Assembly: GCA_942493075.1 (NCBI GenBank)
Contig: OW818681.1
Coordinates: forward strand, 4,030,001 to 4,094,000
Direction: 5' to 3'
From: JBBQYD01 sp942493075
GTDB lineage: Bacteria; Verrucomicrobiota; Verrucomicrobiia; Limisphaerales; UBA8199
Length of the DNA stretch: 64,000 nt
The position numbers and the translations under genes were made by a program. Positions within the stretch are counted from its first letter, which is position 1. Each line of letters starts with the position of its first letter. Shown piece by piece: positions 34,707 through 42,313 of the stretch. The notes under the pieces were generated by a model. It was not told the origin of the DNA and did not search any database. It saw nothing but the letters and a program-made list of their open reading frames with translations.

Positions 34707-35056
34707 CCTTCTCCGGCAGTCTCAAGATCTTCGTTGCCGTGGAACCCTGCGATATGCGCAAGGGATTTCAGGGTTTGTATGCGCTAGCCAGCGAGCGGCT
34801 CGGGGAGGATCCACGCCAGGGAGCGCTCTTTGTGTTCATCAACCGGCGCCATAATCGCATCAAGATCCTCTATTTTGATGGAACGGGTTTGTGGGTGATG
34901 ACCAAGCGTTTGGAGGAGGGCACTTTCTCCTGGCCGAAATCCGTTGAGCCGGGCACGAGCAAGCTGGCGATCCGTCCCGAAGCGCTGGCTATGCTGACCG
35001 ATGGAGTGGATTTGAAGGGAGCCAAACTGCGGCCCTGGTATGAGCGGGAAAGTTGA
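34700..35056 (+). CDS. tnpB: IS66 Orf2 family protein TnpB
   Basis: 118 residues, full family length. Characteristic blocks are VAVEPCDMRKGFQGLYALA, LFVFINRRHNRIKILYFDGTG and KRLEEGTFSWP. It is required with TnpA and TnpC for IS66 movement, though its biochemical role is unclear. An AT-rich gap of 85 bases separates it from tnpC. Confidence 0.95.
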   Translation: MLTFSGSLKIFVAVEPCDMRKGFQGLYALASERLGEDPRQGALFVFINRRHNRIKILYFDGTGLWVMTKRLEEGTFSWPKSVEPGTSKLAIRPEALAMLTDGVDLKGAKLRPWYERES

Positions 35057-35141
35057 CGGAAAGATCGCGAAAAAAAGTTAATTAAGTCATTATATATTTT
35101 GAACATTTTCGGGGACTTTGCGTCTGATCTATTAACCGCAG

Positions 35142-36686
35142 ATGACCCCGCGCGAAACACAATTAACCGAGCAACTGGAGCAGGCGCTCCAGCTCAATGC
35201 TTCACTGCGTCAGGATAACGAAGCGCTCCGCAAAGAGAACCACTTGCTGCGTGAAAAGGTCAATCTGCTGTTGCGCCGGGTCTTTGGGGCCAGCAGTGAG
35301 AAGATGGACGTGGCGCAGCTTCAGCTTTTGCTTTCAGGTGCCGAAACGGCACAGCCCGCCACTGAGGCGAAAGTCGAAACTTCTAAACCCCAGCCACAGG
35401 TTCAGACCGTGCGCAAACCCAAGGCTCCGCGTCTGCCCGAGAACCTTCCTGTAGTTGAGGAAATCATTGATCCTGAGCCCGTCAAAGCAGCTCCGGAACA
35501 GTTTCGTCAGATCGGGGAAGAAGTCAGAGAGCAACTGGATTACGAGCCTGCGCGCTATTTTCGCCGCCGCCTGGTGCGCCGCACCTATGTATCCAAAAGG
35601 GAGCCGGAGCTGGCTCCTGTGACGGCCCCTTTGCCGCCTACATTGCAGGAACGTTGCATCGCCACTCCGGCGCTGCTGGCTCATGTCCTGGTTGCCAAAT
35701 ACTGCGATCACTTGCCGCTTTATCGGCAGGAACAGATTTTGGCCCGCCGCCACGGCATCCATCTGCCGCGCCAAACACTGGCCCGGTGGGTGGAGCTGGC
35801 CTCGGACTGGCTCAAACCGGTGCATCAACTGATCAAGACAGGAGTCGTGGCCGGTGGCTATGTGCAGGTGGACGAAACACCGATCGATTATTTGGAACCG
35901 GGAGCTGGCCGGACCTTAAAGGGCTATCTTTGGACGGGCAGCCGTCCGGGAGGGGATGTATTCTTTGACTGGCATGCCAGTCGTGCCGGTGCATGTTTAG
36001 ACACTGTTGTTCCGGTGAACTTTCAAGGCACCATTCAATGCGATGGATATGACGCCTATAATCGGCTGGCGCAACGTGCGGGCAAAGAGATCAAGCTGGC
36101 CTACTGCTGGGCGCATGTGCGCCGGAAGTTCAACGACGCGCTGGAAGGCACTCCCAGGACAGCAGGATGGCTGATCAAGCAGATCCAGCTTCTCTACCGG
36201 ATTGAATCGAGACTGCGGGAACAAAAGGCAGGTCCAGCATTGCGCCAAGCCGTGCGTGCCAGCCAGAGCAAACCGGTGGTAGAACGGATCAAGAAAGCGT
36301 GCGAACTGCTGGTGCGCAACAAACGGTTCCTCCCACAGGACGCGATCTCTCGAGCGATAGCCTACGCCACAAGCCAGATGCCGGGGTTACAAGTGTATTT
36401 GGAAGACGGCAGGATAGAGATCGACAACAACCTGGTCGAGAATGCCATCAGGCCAACCGCCCTTGGAAAAAAGAACTGGTTGTTCATTGGCGAAGCAGAG
36501 GCTGGAGATCGCAGCGCCATCATCTACACCTTGATCGAGAGCTGCCGTAGGCGGAACATTGATCCTTACGCATACCTCAAAGACGTTCTCACACGCTTGC
36601 CGCAGATGACCATTCAGCAGGTCCCGGAAGTCCTTCCCGGCGCCTGGGGGAAACCCCCTCAGCAGCCTCTTCGCAAAGCATCATAA
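35142..36686 (+). CDS. tnpC: IS66 transposase TnpC
   Basis: 514 residues. A leucine-rich coiled coil at the N-terminus (about 8-45) is followed by a linker and the DDE catalytic domain: D244 in QVDETPIDY, D301 in CDGYDAYN and E433 in NNLVENAIRP, then GKKNWLFIGEAEAGDRSAI. The C-terminal IS66 tail (IESCRRRNIDPYAYLKDVLTRLP) is complete. The Cys-based zinc ribbon often found between the coiled coil and the catalytic core is missing: residues 95-165 contain no Cys pair. The frame is intact, so the element could be active. Confidence 0.95.
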   Translation: MTPRETQLTEQLEQALQLNASLRQDNEALRKENHLLREKVNLLLRRVFGASSEKMDVAQLQLLLSGAETAQPATEAKVETSKPQPQVQTVRKPKAPRLPENLPVVEEIIDPEPVKAAPEQFRQIGEEVREQLDYEPARYFRRRLVRRTYVSKREPELAPVTAPLPPTLQERCIATPALLAHVLVAKYCDHLPLYRQEQILARRHGIHLPRQTLARWVELASDWLKPVHQLIKTGVVAGGYVQVDETPIDYLEPGAGRTLKGYLWTGSRPGGDVFFDWHASRAGACLDTVVPVNFQGTIQCDGYDAYNRLAQRAGKEIKLAYCWAHVRRKFNDALEGTPRTAGWLIKQIQLLYRIESRLREQKAGPALRQAVRASQSKPVVERIKKACELLVRNKRFLPQDAISRAIAYATSQMPGLQVYLEDGRIEIDNNLVENAIRPTALGKKNWLFIGEAEAGDRSAIIYTLIESCRRRNIDPYAYLKDVLTRLPQMTIQQVPEVLPGAWGKPPQQPLRKAS

Positions 36687-36807
36687 CTGTCAGAGGCAAA
36701 TAGCCTCTGACATCTACGCCTCCCCGGACTCCTGTTGTCCAGTGGTGCTATAAATGACGCTTACCGCGCAATGCCACCGGTTGCCGATCGGCTTGGCTAG
36801 GTTCTGG

Positions 36808-36910
36808 CAACCAGAAGGGTTGCCAAAAGGTAGCCGGAGCGTCGCAGCACAGCGGAGACCTCCGGTAACGCTCGGGAAACTGAATAGCACCCCGGACCCG
36901 GGGTGCCAGA
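36808..36910 (+). repeat. Dispersed repeat R1, copy b
   Basis: Starts CAACCAGAAGGGTTGCC, includes GGTAGCCGGAGCGTCG, and closes with GCACCCCGGACCCGGGGTGC. More diverged than copies a and c. With R2 copy b it fills the 400 gene-free bases right of the IS66. Confidence 0.7.
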
Positions 36911-36982
36911 GTATTTCGATTCCTTTGGTGCAACCGGGAAACCAGACAGCCGCACTATCCACCGCCCACCGACCTCTGGCGA

Positions 36983-37141
36983 CCGGCTTCGCGCCCCAAT
37001 TCTTCAACATTCAACACGGAACTTTCAACCTGTTCCACCTGGCTATGATCAAAGCGGGGCAATTCGGCCAAAAAATCAGACGCCAGACCGGCCCAACATC
37101 CCCACAAAGCTCTGATGCCAATTAGGCCAAGGCTATGATGG
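36983..37141 (+). repeat. Dispersed repeat R2, copy b
   Basis: Near-identical to 34022-34178, same orientation, so R1-R2 pairs flank the IS66 on both sides. The copies are not the IS target duplication, which is the separate 8-bp repeat at the element's ends. Confidence 0.8.
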
Positions 37142-37163
37142 TAACAAGTCCATGACGCCTCCG

Positions 37164-37634
37164 CTAGCGGACCTGATTCGTATACCAATAGGGTAGAGGC
37201 CAGTTGGGCAACACTTGAAGGTTTGTTCTGACGAAATTAAACGTTACTCCCGTATAGAAAGTGCTGCGGCTTTCCTGGTCGTAAAACCTTTCTGTGTAGT
37301 AGGCGGCGAGATCGTCGTTGGTGAGAGGGCCTGTTCGACGCGCATGCCACTTGAGATAGTCCGGATTCAAGACGATGAACTGGTTGGTACGGTTTTCTAC
37401 ACGGAAAAAGGAAAGCCCCTCAGCCTTAATAATGCCCCCAATCAAGGACTCGAATGCATTGGAGGCTGGCTCGTTGGTAGCGTCGATGTAGACCCGGAAC
37501 ATTACATCCTCCAAATGAAATCGGGTGTATTCCTGACGATGTGCATCAAAGTTCCGCATATCAGTGCTCCGACCACATCCTAAGAGCAACGAAATTGAAA
37601 ATCCAATCGCTACTGCGATACAGTATCTTTTCAT
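37164..37634 (-). CDS. Hypothetical lipoprotein downstream of the RHS tip
   Basis: 156 residues with a lipoprotein signal, VAIGFSISLLLGCG (Cys20). The mature part has no motif I recognise; it is mixed alpha/beta with many Asn and aromatic residues (TFYTGVTFNFVRTNLQVLP). It lies 81 bases downstream of the RHS fragment on the same strand, the usual position of an immunity gene, and a lipoprotein would suit protection against a periplasm-acting toxin. This role is inferred from position only. An unrelated accessory lipoprotein is equally possible. Confidence 0.6.
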   Translation of the reverse strand: MKRYCIAVAIGFSISLLLGCGRSTDMRNFDAHRQEYTRFHLEDVMFRVYIDATNEPASNAFESLIGGIIKAEGLSFFRVENRTNQFIVLNPDYLKWHARRTGPLTNDDLAAYYTERFYDQESRSTFYTGVTFNFVRTNLQVLPNWPLPYWYTNQVR

Positions 37635-37715
37635 TATAGCAGCTTAGCCGCAATCCCACTTCATTCTACACCTCTGCCCAGCCACCGTCGTGGATGCAGA
37701 CAGAAAAAGTCGCAA

Positions 37716-38876
37716 CTATTTCAATCTAACAGGTCTTCGATATGAATACCCAACTTTCTGATCGTATGTTGTCACGGTGACGCTCGGGCCAAAAATCGCT
37801 CTCAGTTCAGCCTTTAGGCCAGCCCCCTCATCTCCTGCTGTGGCATCGCATACCACAAAAATCACCTGAGAATCACTGCACATTTTCGAAGCCGCTAGCT
37901 TTAGAAATGCCAACGTTTTCAGATAGCCTTCCACTCGTTTTTTGTACCGGGAATCGTATCCTGGAGGTATTGGGGTGATCGCGTACCTTTTATACACTGA
38001 TCCTTCACTATATACTTCGTCGTTGGCAAAATTAAAATCGATATGACCACTCCCCCCGTGCGCGCTGATTGATAGCTCAGAAATGCACCTTCCTAAACAG
38101 CATCTTCCTTTGGGATCAAAATCCTTAAACTCTGTTTTCAATAAGTCGATCGCCTGGTCGACAGAGGTCATATACTCCGTGCCTGCTGGCTCGTTTAGCC
38201 ATTCGAACCACTTCCCACCGAGTTCAACTCGCGGTACAAATTCGAGAGAAACAGACGACTTGCAGTTCCCGCGGTATACCATCTGCTCGTCTGTCAGCAG
38301 TCCCAACCGGTCTATACACTTGACAGGTTGATTCAACACAAAGCAGTAAAGCCCCACTCCGCCCGTCTCCTCAATCGGATCCCTGCTCAACCACCTGCCC
38401 GTGCTGGCGTTGTAATACCGATAGCCGTAATAGAGCAGGTCGGTTTCATCATCCTGATACTTTGTGGAGAACCGGAAGGGATTGATCCCGCATGCGGGAC
38501 CCGTGGTGCGCACCACCTCACCGAAGGGGCCGTATTCATAACGGGCGGTCTCGGAGCTGTTTGCCGCGTTGAACAACGCCACGACGTTCCCGTTGCCATC
38601 GAAGGAAACGAAACTGGTTGAAGGTGGAAAAGGAGTTGAAGGTTGAAGGTTGAGAGTTGAACGCCCGAAGTTCACGGCCAGAACACAACCCGCCGTCGCT
38701 TCGCTATGGCGCGGCAGGCCCGCCCCTTGTTGGCTGCCCGATAAATCAAGGCCCCAGGCAAACGTCTTGAGGGTTGAAAGTTGAGAGTTGAGAGTGGCGA
38801 TCAGATTCCAGCCGTCATACACAAACCGCAGTTCGTTGGTTGCGCTTCCCTTCTTACGCTGGCTGAGACCGGTCAC
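37716..38876 (-). CDS. Orphan RHS C-terminal tip with variable, possibly toxic, domain
   Basis: 386 codons with no proper N-terminus: an in-frame stop lies about 20 bases upstream of the GTG and the sequence starts mid-repeat, so it is a displaced RHS 3' end. Residues about 25-175 contain YD-repeat and core motifs (RYEYGPFGEVVRTTG, DLLYYGYRYYNASTGRWLSRDP, DRLGL). The last 200 or so residues are the variable tip. It holds ISAHGGSGHIDFNF and, later, VIFVVCDATAGDEGAGL: a His-Gly then a Cys after a hydrophobic strand, the spacing of caspase-like (clan CD) folds. TTCAAC-type repeat DNA is translated in frame at about 28-35 and 66-80. Fold assignment is tentative. Confidence 0.6.
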   Translation of the reverse strand: MTGLSQRKKGSATNELRFVYDGWNLIATLNSQLSTLKTFAWGLDLSGSQQGAGLPRHSEATAGCVLAVNFGRSTLNLQPSTPFPPSTSFVSFDGNGNVVALFNAANSSETARYEYGPFGEVVRTTGPACGINPFRFSTKYQDDETDLLYYGYRYYNASTGRWLSRDPIEETGGVGLYCFVLNQPVKCIDRLGLLTDEQMVYRGNCKSSVSLEFVPRVELGGKWFEWLNEPAGTEYMTSVDQAIDLLKTEFKDFDPKGRCCLGRCISELSISAHGGSGHIDFNFANDEVYSEGSVYKRYAITPIPPGYDSRYKKRVEGYLKTLAFLKLAASKMCSDSQVIFVVCDATAGDEGAGLKAELRAIFGPSVTVTTYDQKVGYSYRRPVRLK

Positions 38877-38940
38877 AGGGTCAGTAAACCTGAATGGAAA
38901 TTAAAGTCAAGAGCTCAGAAAAACAATGGAACGCGCCCGG

Positions 38941-39046
38941 TATCCTGTTCATTCCTCCGCGTATCTTCGGCACGGGGAACGACAAGCCCATAGCCCCAAG
39001 ACAATTCAACCGCTGATCTTCGCCAACTGAACGCTAATCTGAACAG
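38941..39046 (+). repeat. Dispersed repeat R0, copy b
   Basis: Matches 33523-33625 with a few substitutions and short indels. It sits just upstream of the truncated RHS frame, possibly marking the rearrangement point. Confidence 0.7.
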
Positions 39047-39064
39047 CAACGTATCGGCATCGGC

Positions 39065-39163
39065 GCAACCAGAAGGGTTGCCAGATCGTAGCCGGAGCGT
39101 CGAGCGAAGCGGAGACCGCCGGTCAGATCAGGATGTGACAGCACCCCGACGAGGGGTGCCAGA
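39065..39163 (+). repeat. Dispersed repeat R1, copy c
   Basis: Contains AACCAGAAGGGTTGCCAGAT and the closing GCACCCCGACGAGGGGTGC, identical to copy a. Follows R0 directly, as copy a does. Confidence 0.75.
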
Positions 39164-39325
39164 GTCTCAGTAGCAGGGTATTCTTCGCCGAGAATGCCTG
39201 CCCCGGCCACTGTTCTTCTCCGCATTCTCCGCGTGAAGCCCATTCCCCCGCCGCGTGGGGTTATGCGGCCTGCAAGAGCCGGGACGGCCAATGGCCGTAC
39301 TCGCAGGCGAGGGCGCCCAATGCCA

Positions 39326-39715
39326 CTAGGATTTGGTTTTCTTTGTTCGCCTAAGTTTCTTACAAGGGCCGGTTTGCGCTGGGTTCATTTCTCGAAACTC
39401 GCGCACTAAAGCTGGTCCCATCTCATAGAGCATTTGTTCGATTCGGCGACCGTTCTCCAAGGCCCTTTCCAACTGTGGAACCATAGCCTTGGGGACGTAG
39501 AGACAACGACGTTTGCCTTCCTGGGTGAAGCTTAAGAGATAGTTCGGGTGCTTATCTCCACGTGCGCAAGCCGGGCACCCTGGGCGGATGCAGGGCTTGT
39601 AAACCAGGGCCAGCGAACCTTTCAAGGCTGGCCAGCAGGACAGGAGTGTTTCCTTAAAGCGCTGCTGGCTGGGTGATGGATTGCTTTTTTGATTCACAAT
39701 GGCAGAGTATATCAT
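39326..39715 (-). CDS. Accessory protein of the IS4-like element (DUF6788-like)
   Basis: 129 residues from ATG 39715; the frame extends upstream across the transposase start but that part is antisense. Motifs: CIRPGCPACARGDKHPNYLLSF, with three Cys and a His in a ribbon-like cluster, then QEGKRRCLYVPKAMVPQLERAL and GRRIEQMLYEMGPALV. I associate this with DUF6788-type proteins that accompany transposases, but that is from memory. It starts 31 bases from the transposase start, divergently, and its TAG stop lies in the left inverted repeat, so it belongs to the element. A DNA-binding role is plausible. Confidence 0.7.
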   Translation of the reverse strand: MIYSAIVNQKSNPSPSQQRFKETLLSCWPALKGSLALVYKPCIRPGCPACARGDKHPNYLLSFTQEGKRRCLYVPKAMVPQLERALENGRRIEQMLYEMGPALVREFREMNPAQTGPCKKLRRTKKTKS

Positions 39716-39746
39716 AACGTATGCATATAGGTACAGATGCATACTT

Positions 39747-41160
39747 ATGCAACCAAATAAATCACGCAAACCTGCTCCCGCCAAAACTCCAACTCCCTTC
39801 ACCCCGGCCCAACTGCTGCAGTTCTTTCTCCAGGTGCTTCCCAGCCATGCTCTGCTCGAACTGCCCGCTCTCAAGAAGCTCACCTTTTATGACCGGCTCT
39901 TTACCCCGGTGATCACCCTCTGGTATTTGCTCTTTCAGTGGCTCAACTCTGATCACACCCTTGATGCCGCTGTTGTCGATGCCAAAAAGGGCGGTGCCCG
40001 CCGCCTCAGTCCCCGGCTTTCGTGCGAGTTTTGCTCCGCCGCCACGGGCACCTACAGCGAGGCGCGCACCCGTATTCCCGAGCCGTTTCTGGCTCAAGCC
40101 CTGCGCCTGCAGGGCGGCAAAGTCGCTCAGCAAAGCTCCACCACTCTCTGGAATAACCTTGTTGTATGCCTTCTGGACGGCACCACCGTTCGGCTGCCTG
40201 CTCATGGCAACATTTCCAGAACGTTCACCCGCCATGGCAATCAGTACAAAGAAAAGGCCTACTGGTGCCTCATGCGGGCGGTGGCCACCTTCTGCTGCAT
40301 GAGCGGTGCGGCATTGGATTGTGCTATGGGGCCAACCCGCCTGAGCGAACAAGTCTTGGGCTGCCAGATCATTCTGCGTGCCGTGGGCAATTGCCTGTTC
40401 CTGGGGGACAGCAACTTCGGGGTTTTCCGCATTGTGCAGAGCGCGCGCCAGGCTTCCAAGGAGGTTCTCCTGCGCCTGACCCTGCAACGGGCAAAAAAAC
40501 TGCTGGGCCACCCTCTGCGGGAGGGTGACTTTGAAGTCACCTGGAACCCGACCCGCCGTGATCAGCTAGAGCCTGGTTGCAGTGCCGAGCCGGTGAAGGG
40601 CCGTCTTATCGTCGCTCAGGTGCATCCTCCAGGTTTTCGGCCTAAGATGCTTTGCCTATTCACCACCTTGGCTGACCCGAAGCACTATCCGATGGAGGAG
40701 ATGGTCCGCCTTTATGGCCTGCGCTGGCATGTTGAACTCAATCTGCGGTATATCAAAGCTCAGATGGGGGCCGATTGCTTAAACGTTAAATCCGCAGCCA
40801 TGGCGCGCAAAACATGGCTGGCTTGCCTTTTGGCGTACAACCTTATCCGGGCGGCTATGCTCTGTGCCGCCCTTGAGAAGGGCATATCCCCGCTCACGTT
40901 ATCCTTCTCAGCCAGCCTGCCGGCGGCGCCTCGAAGCGTGGCTGCAGAACTTTGGAAGTACCGCTGGTGAGCTATTGGACGATTGGAAAACAACACTGAT
41001 CGAACTGGCCAGGTGCGTGCTTCCCAAGCGAAACAAACCCCGCCCTCGTGAACCCAGAGCCAAGCGTCACGTCCGAGAATCATTCCCACCACTGGTCGGA
41101 ACACGGGCACAAGCACGAAAAATACTCGAAAACCAGCTAGCCAAAGATTTGAAATCCTAG
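39747..41160 (+). pseudogene. IS4-family DDE transposase, frameshifted near its 3' end
   Basis: From ATG 39747 the main frame gives 407 residues. Catalytic residues are D144 (CLLDGTTVRLP), D221 (FLGDSNFG) and E330 in YGLRWHVELNLRYIK, the Y-R-E-K signature of IS4. The frame stops at 40970, but a second frame continues RRLEAWLQNFGSTAGELLDDW to a Lys/Arg-rich tail (PRPREPRAKRH) and a TAG at 41158-41160 inside the right inverted repeat. The tail looks like the normal C-terminus of the family, so a small indel near 40905-40930 has broken the gene. All three catalytic residues precede the break, so some activity cannot be excluded. Confidence 0.8.
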
Positions 41161-41215
41161 TGGCATTGGGCGAGGGCGCCGGCGAGGACGCCTGACGCTA
41201 CATGCCGAAACCCGT

Positions 41216-41312
41216 CTTCCATCTGCGGCAATCTGCGCCATCTGCGGATAGATGCGAAGGAAAACATAGAACACGAAAAGAGCCAAGAAGGCTCTTCAAC
41301 TTTGCTCCGTCC
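41216..41312 (+). repeat. Dispersed repeat R3, copy b
   Basis: Contains CAATCTGCGCCATCTGCGGA and a hairpin (AAGAGCCAAGAAGGCTCTT), then CAACTTTGCTCCG, matching 33866-33962. It fills part of the 250 bases between the IS4-like element and the next gene. Confidence 0.55.
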
Positions 41313-41421
41313 ACCGTCCCAGGTGCCCGCATCGCAAGGTGCCTCCGGGTGGCGTGCAGGAAATTTCATCATTGTAGGAATAAGCGCCTCCAGCAAAGAT
41401 GGGGACAAGAAAGAACCACCT

Positions 41422-41625
41422 ATGCCGAACATTACCAGCGCCGAAAAGAACGGTCACATTGGCCACATTATCAAGCTGCAGCCTGGCGAACGATTCATGC
41501 TCTGCCGTTGCTACAAATCTTCCACCTTTCCGCTATGCGATCTCGTGCATCAAAAGCACGAGGGCACTTTCGGCCCGCTGATTGTGGAGGCGGTAAAAGA
41601 GGACCAGCAAAAAACAACGCAGTAA
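41422..41625 (+). CDS. CDGSH-type iron-sulfur domain protein
   Basis: 67 residues from ATG 41422; upstream codons of the open frame translate repeat R3. The motif CRCYKSSTFPLCDLVH follows the CDGSH pattern C-x-C-x2-S-x3-P-x-C-D-x2-H, with three Cys and one His as ligands of a 2Fe-2S cluster. The usual Gly and Ser after CD are replaced by Leu and Val. A single short domain like this is typical of bacterial CDGSH proteins in electron transfer or Fe-S handling. The next gene starts 15 bases later, so the two are probably co-transcribed. Confidence 0.75.
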   Translation: MPNITSAEKNGHIGHIIKLQPGERFMLCRCYKSSTFPLCDLVHQKHEGTFGPLIVEAVKEDQQKTTQ

Positions 41626-41640
41626 GAACCACCCTGAAGC

Positions 41641-42303
41641 ATGCAATCCAAATTGGTATGCCTCAAGTGCCAGTCTGAAATTCCGCTCTCAGATGTGAAT
41701 GTTTCGACGGATATCGCCTTATGCCGTCAATGCGGTCAGACCTGGAGCTACGCCGACCTGCTGGCCGACAAGGAAAGTGCAGAAATCGATACCATGGCTC
41801 CGCCCAAGGGAGCATGGTTTCACGAGGTTCCCCCATGCTCATTTGAGGTCGGCGTTTCCACCCGGTCAGCAGCCGCTTTGTTTCTTGTTCCCTTTATGTG
41901 CGTTTGGTCCGGTTTTTCGCTAGGGGGGATTTACGGCTCACAGTTCATGAAGGGACAGTTCAACCTGACAATGTCCTTATTCGGAATCCCTTTCGTTCTG
42001 GGCACATTGCTCTTCGGGAGCATCGCGCTAATGACAGTATGCGGCAAGGTAGTGGTCCGTGTGGATGGTGACAACGGCACTGTTTTCACGGGGGTCGGCC
42101 CCATTGGTTGGCGCCGCCGTTTGAACTGGCGCGGGGTTTCATCTGTTCGTTGCACAGAGAGCTACGGGAAGCGCGGCGCGGTTGCCAAACAGATCACCTT
42201 GGAAGGCGAAACGCCCCTGTCATTTGCCTCCGGTGTAAAGGAGGAGCGGCTCAATTTCATGCTGGCCGTGCTTCGCAGAAAATGCCAGGAGTCGCGGCAT
42301 TGA
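41641..42303 (+). CDS. Membrane protein with N-terminal zinc ribbon
   Basis: 220 residues. The N-terminus has two CxxC pairs, CLKC (7-10) and CRQC (28-31), forming a small zinc ribbon. Two membrane helices follow (about 80-102 and 112-133). The C-terminal 80 residues (GKVVVRVDGDNGTVFTGVGP, then LNWRGVSSVRC) look like a PH-type beta domain on the cytoplasmic side. I know no function for this layout; similar proteins are annotated hypothetical. It shares a transcript with the CDGSH gene and converges with the gene at 42314. Confidence 0.65.
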   Translation: MQSKLVCLKCQSEIPLSDVNVSTDIALCRQCGQTWSYADLLADKESAEIDTMAPPKGAWFHEVPPCSFEVGVSTRSAAALFLVPFMCVWSGFSLGGIYGSQFMKGQFNLTMSLFGIPFVLGTLLFGSIALMTVCGKVVVRVDGDNGTVFTGVGPIGWRRRLNWRGVSSVRCTESYGKRGAVAKQITLEGETPLSFASGVKEERLNFMLAVLRRKCQESRH

Positions 42304-42313
42304 TCCGTGCCCC

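Larger units (their letters stand above)
34249..36764 (+). mobile_element. Complete IS66-family insertion sequence
   Basis: A 2516-bp element with terminal inverted repeats starting GTAAGCGTCAT (left 34249; right reads ATGACGCTTAC, ending at 36764) and flanked by a perfect 8-bp target duplication, CGCGCAAT (34241-34248 and 36765-36772), exactly as expected for IS66. It carries the three usual genes tnpA, tnpB and tnpC in order, all intact. The clean duplication and intact frames indicate a recent insertion. A hairpin (GTCAGAGGC/GCCTCTGAC, 36689-36711) after tnpC may end transcription. Confidence 0.95.
39316..41170 (+). mobile_element. IS4-like insertion sequence with a divergent accessory gene
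   Basis: An 1855-bp element bounded by a perfect 19-bp inverted repeat, CCCAATGCCACTAGGATTT (39316-39334; complement at 41152-41170), and flanked by an 8-bp target duplication CGAGGGCG (39308-39315 and 41171-41178). It carries a DDE transposase gene rightwards and a small gene leftwards. The stop codon (TAG) of each outward-pointing frame lies inside the inverted repeat. The transposase is frameshifted, so this copy may be inactive although its ends are intact. It interrupted a repeat unit reading GGCGAGGGCGCCGGCGAGG. Confidence 0.92.

Noticed and set aside
34022..37141. R1-R2 repeats as ends of a composite transposon carrying the IS66
   Set aside because: The IS66 has its own ends and 8-bp target duplication inside the repeats, and further R1 copies lie elsewhere, so the repeats predate the insertion.
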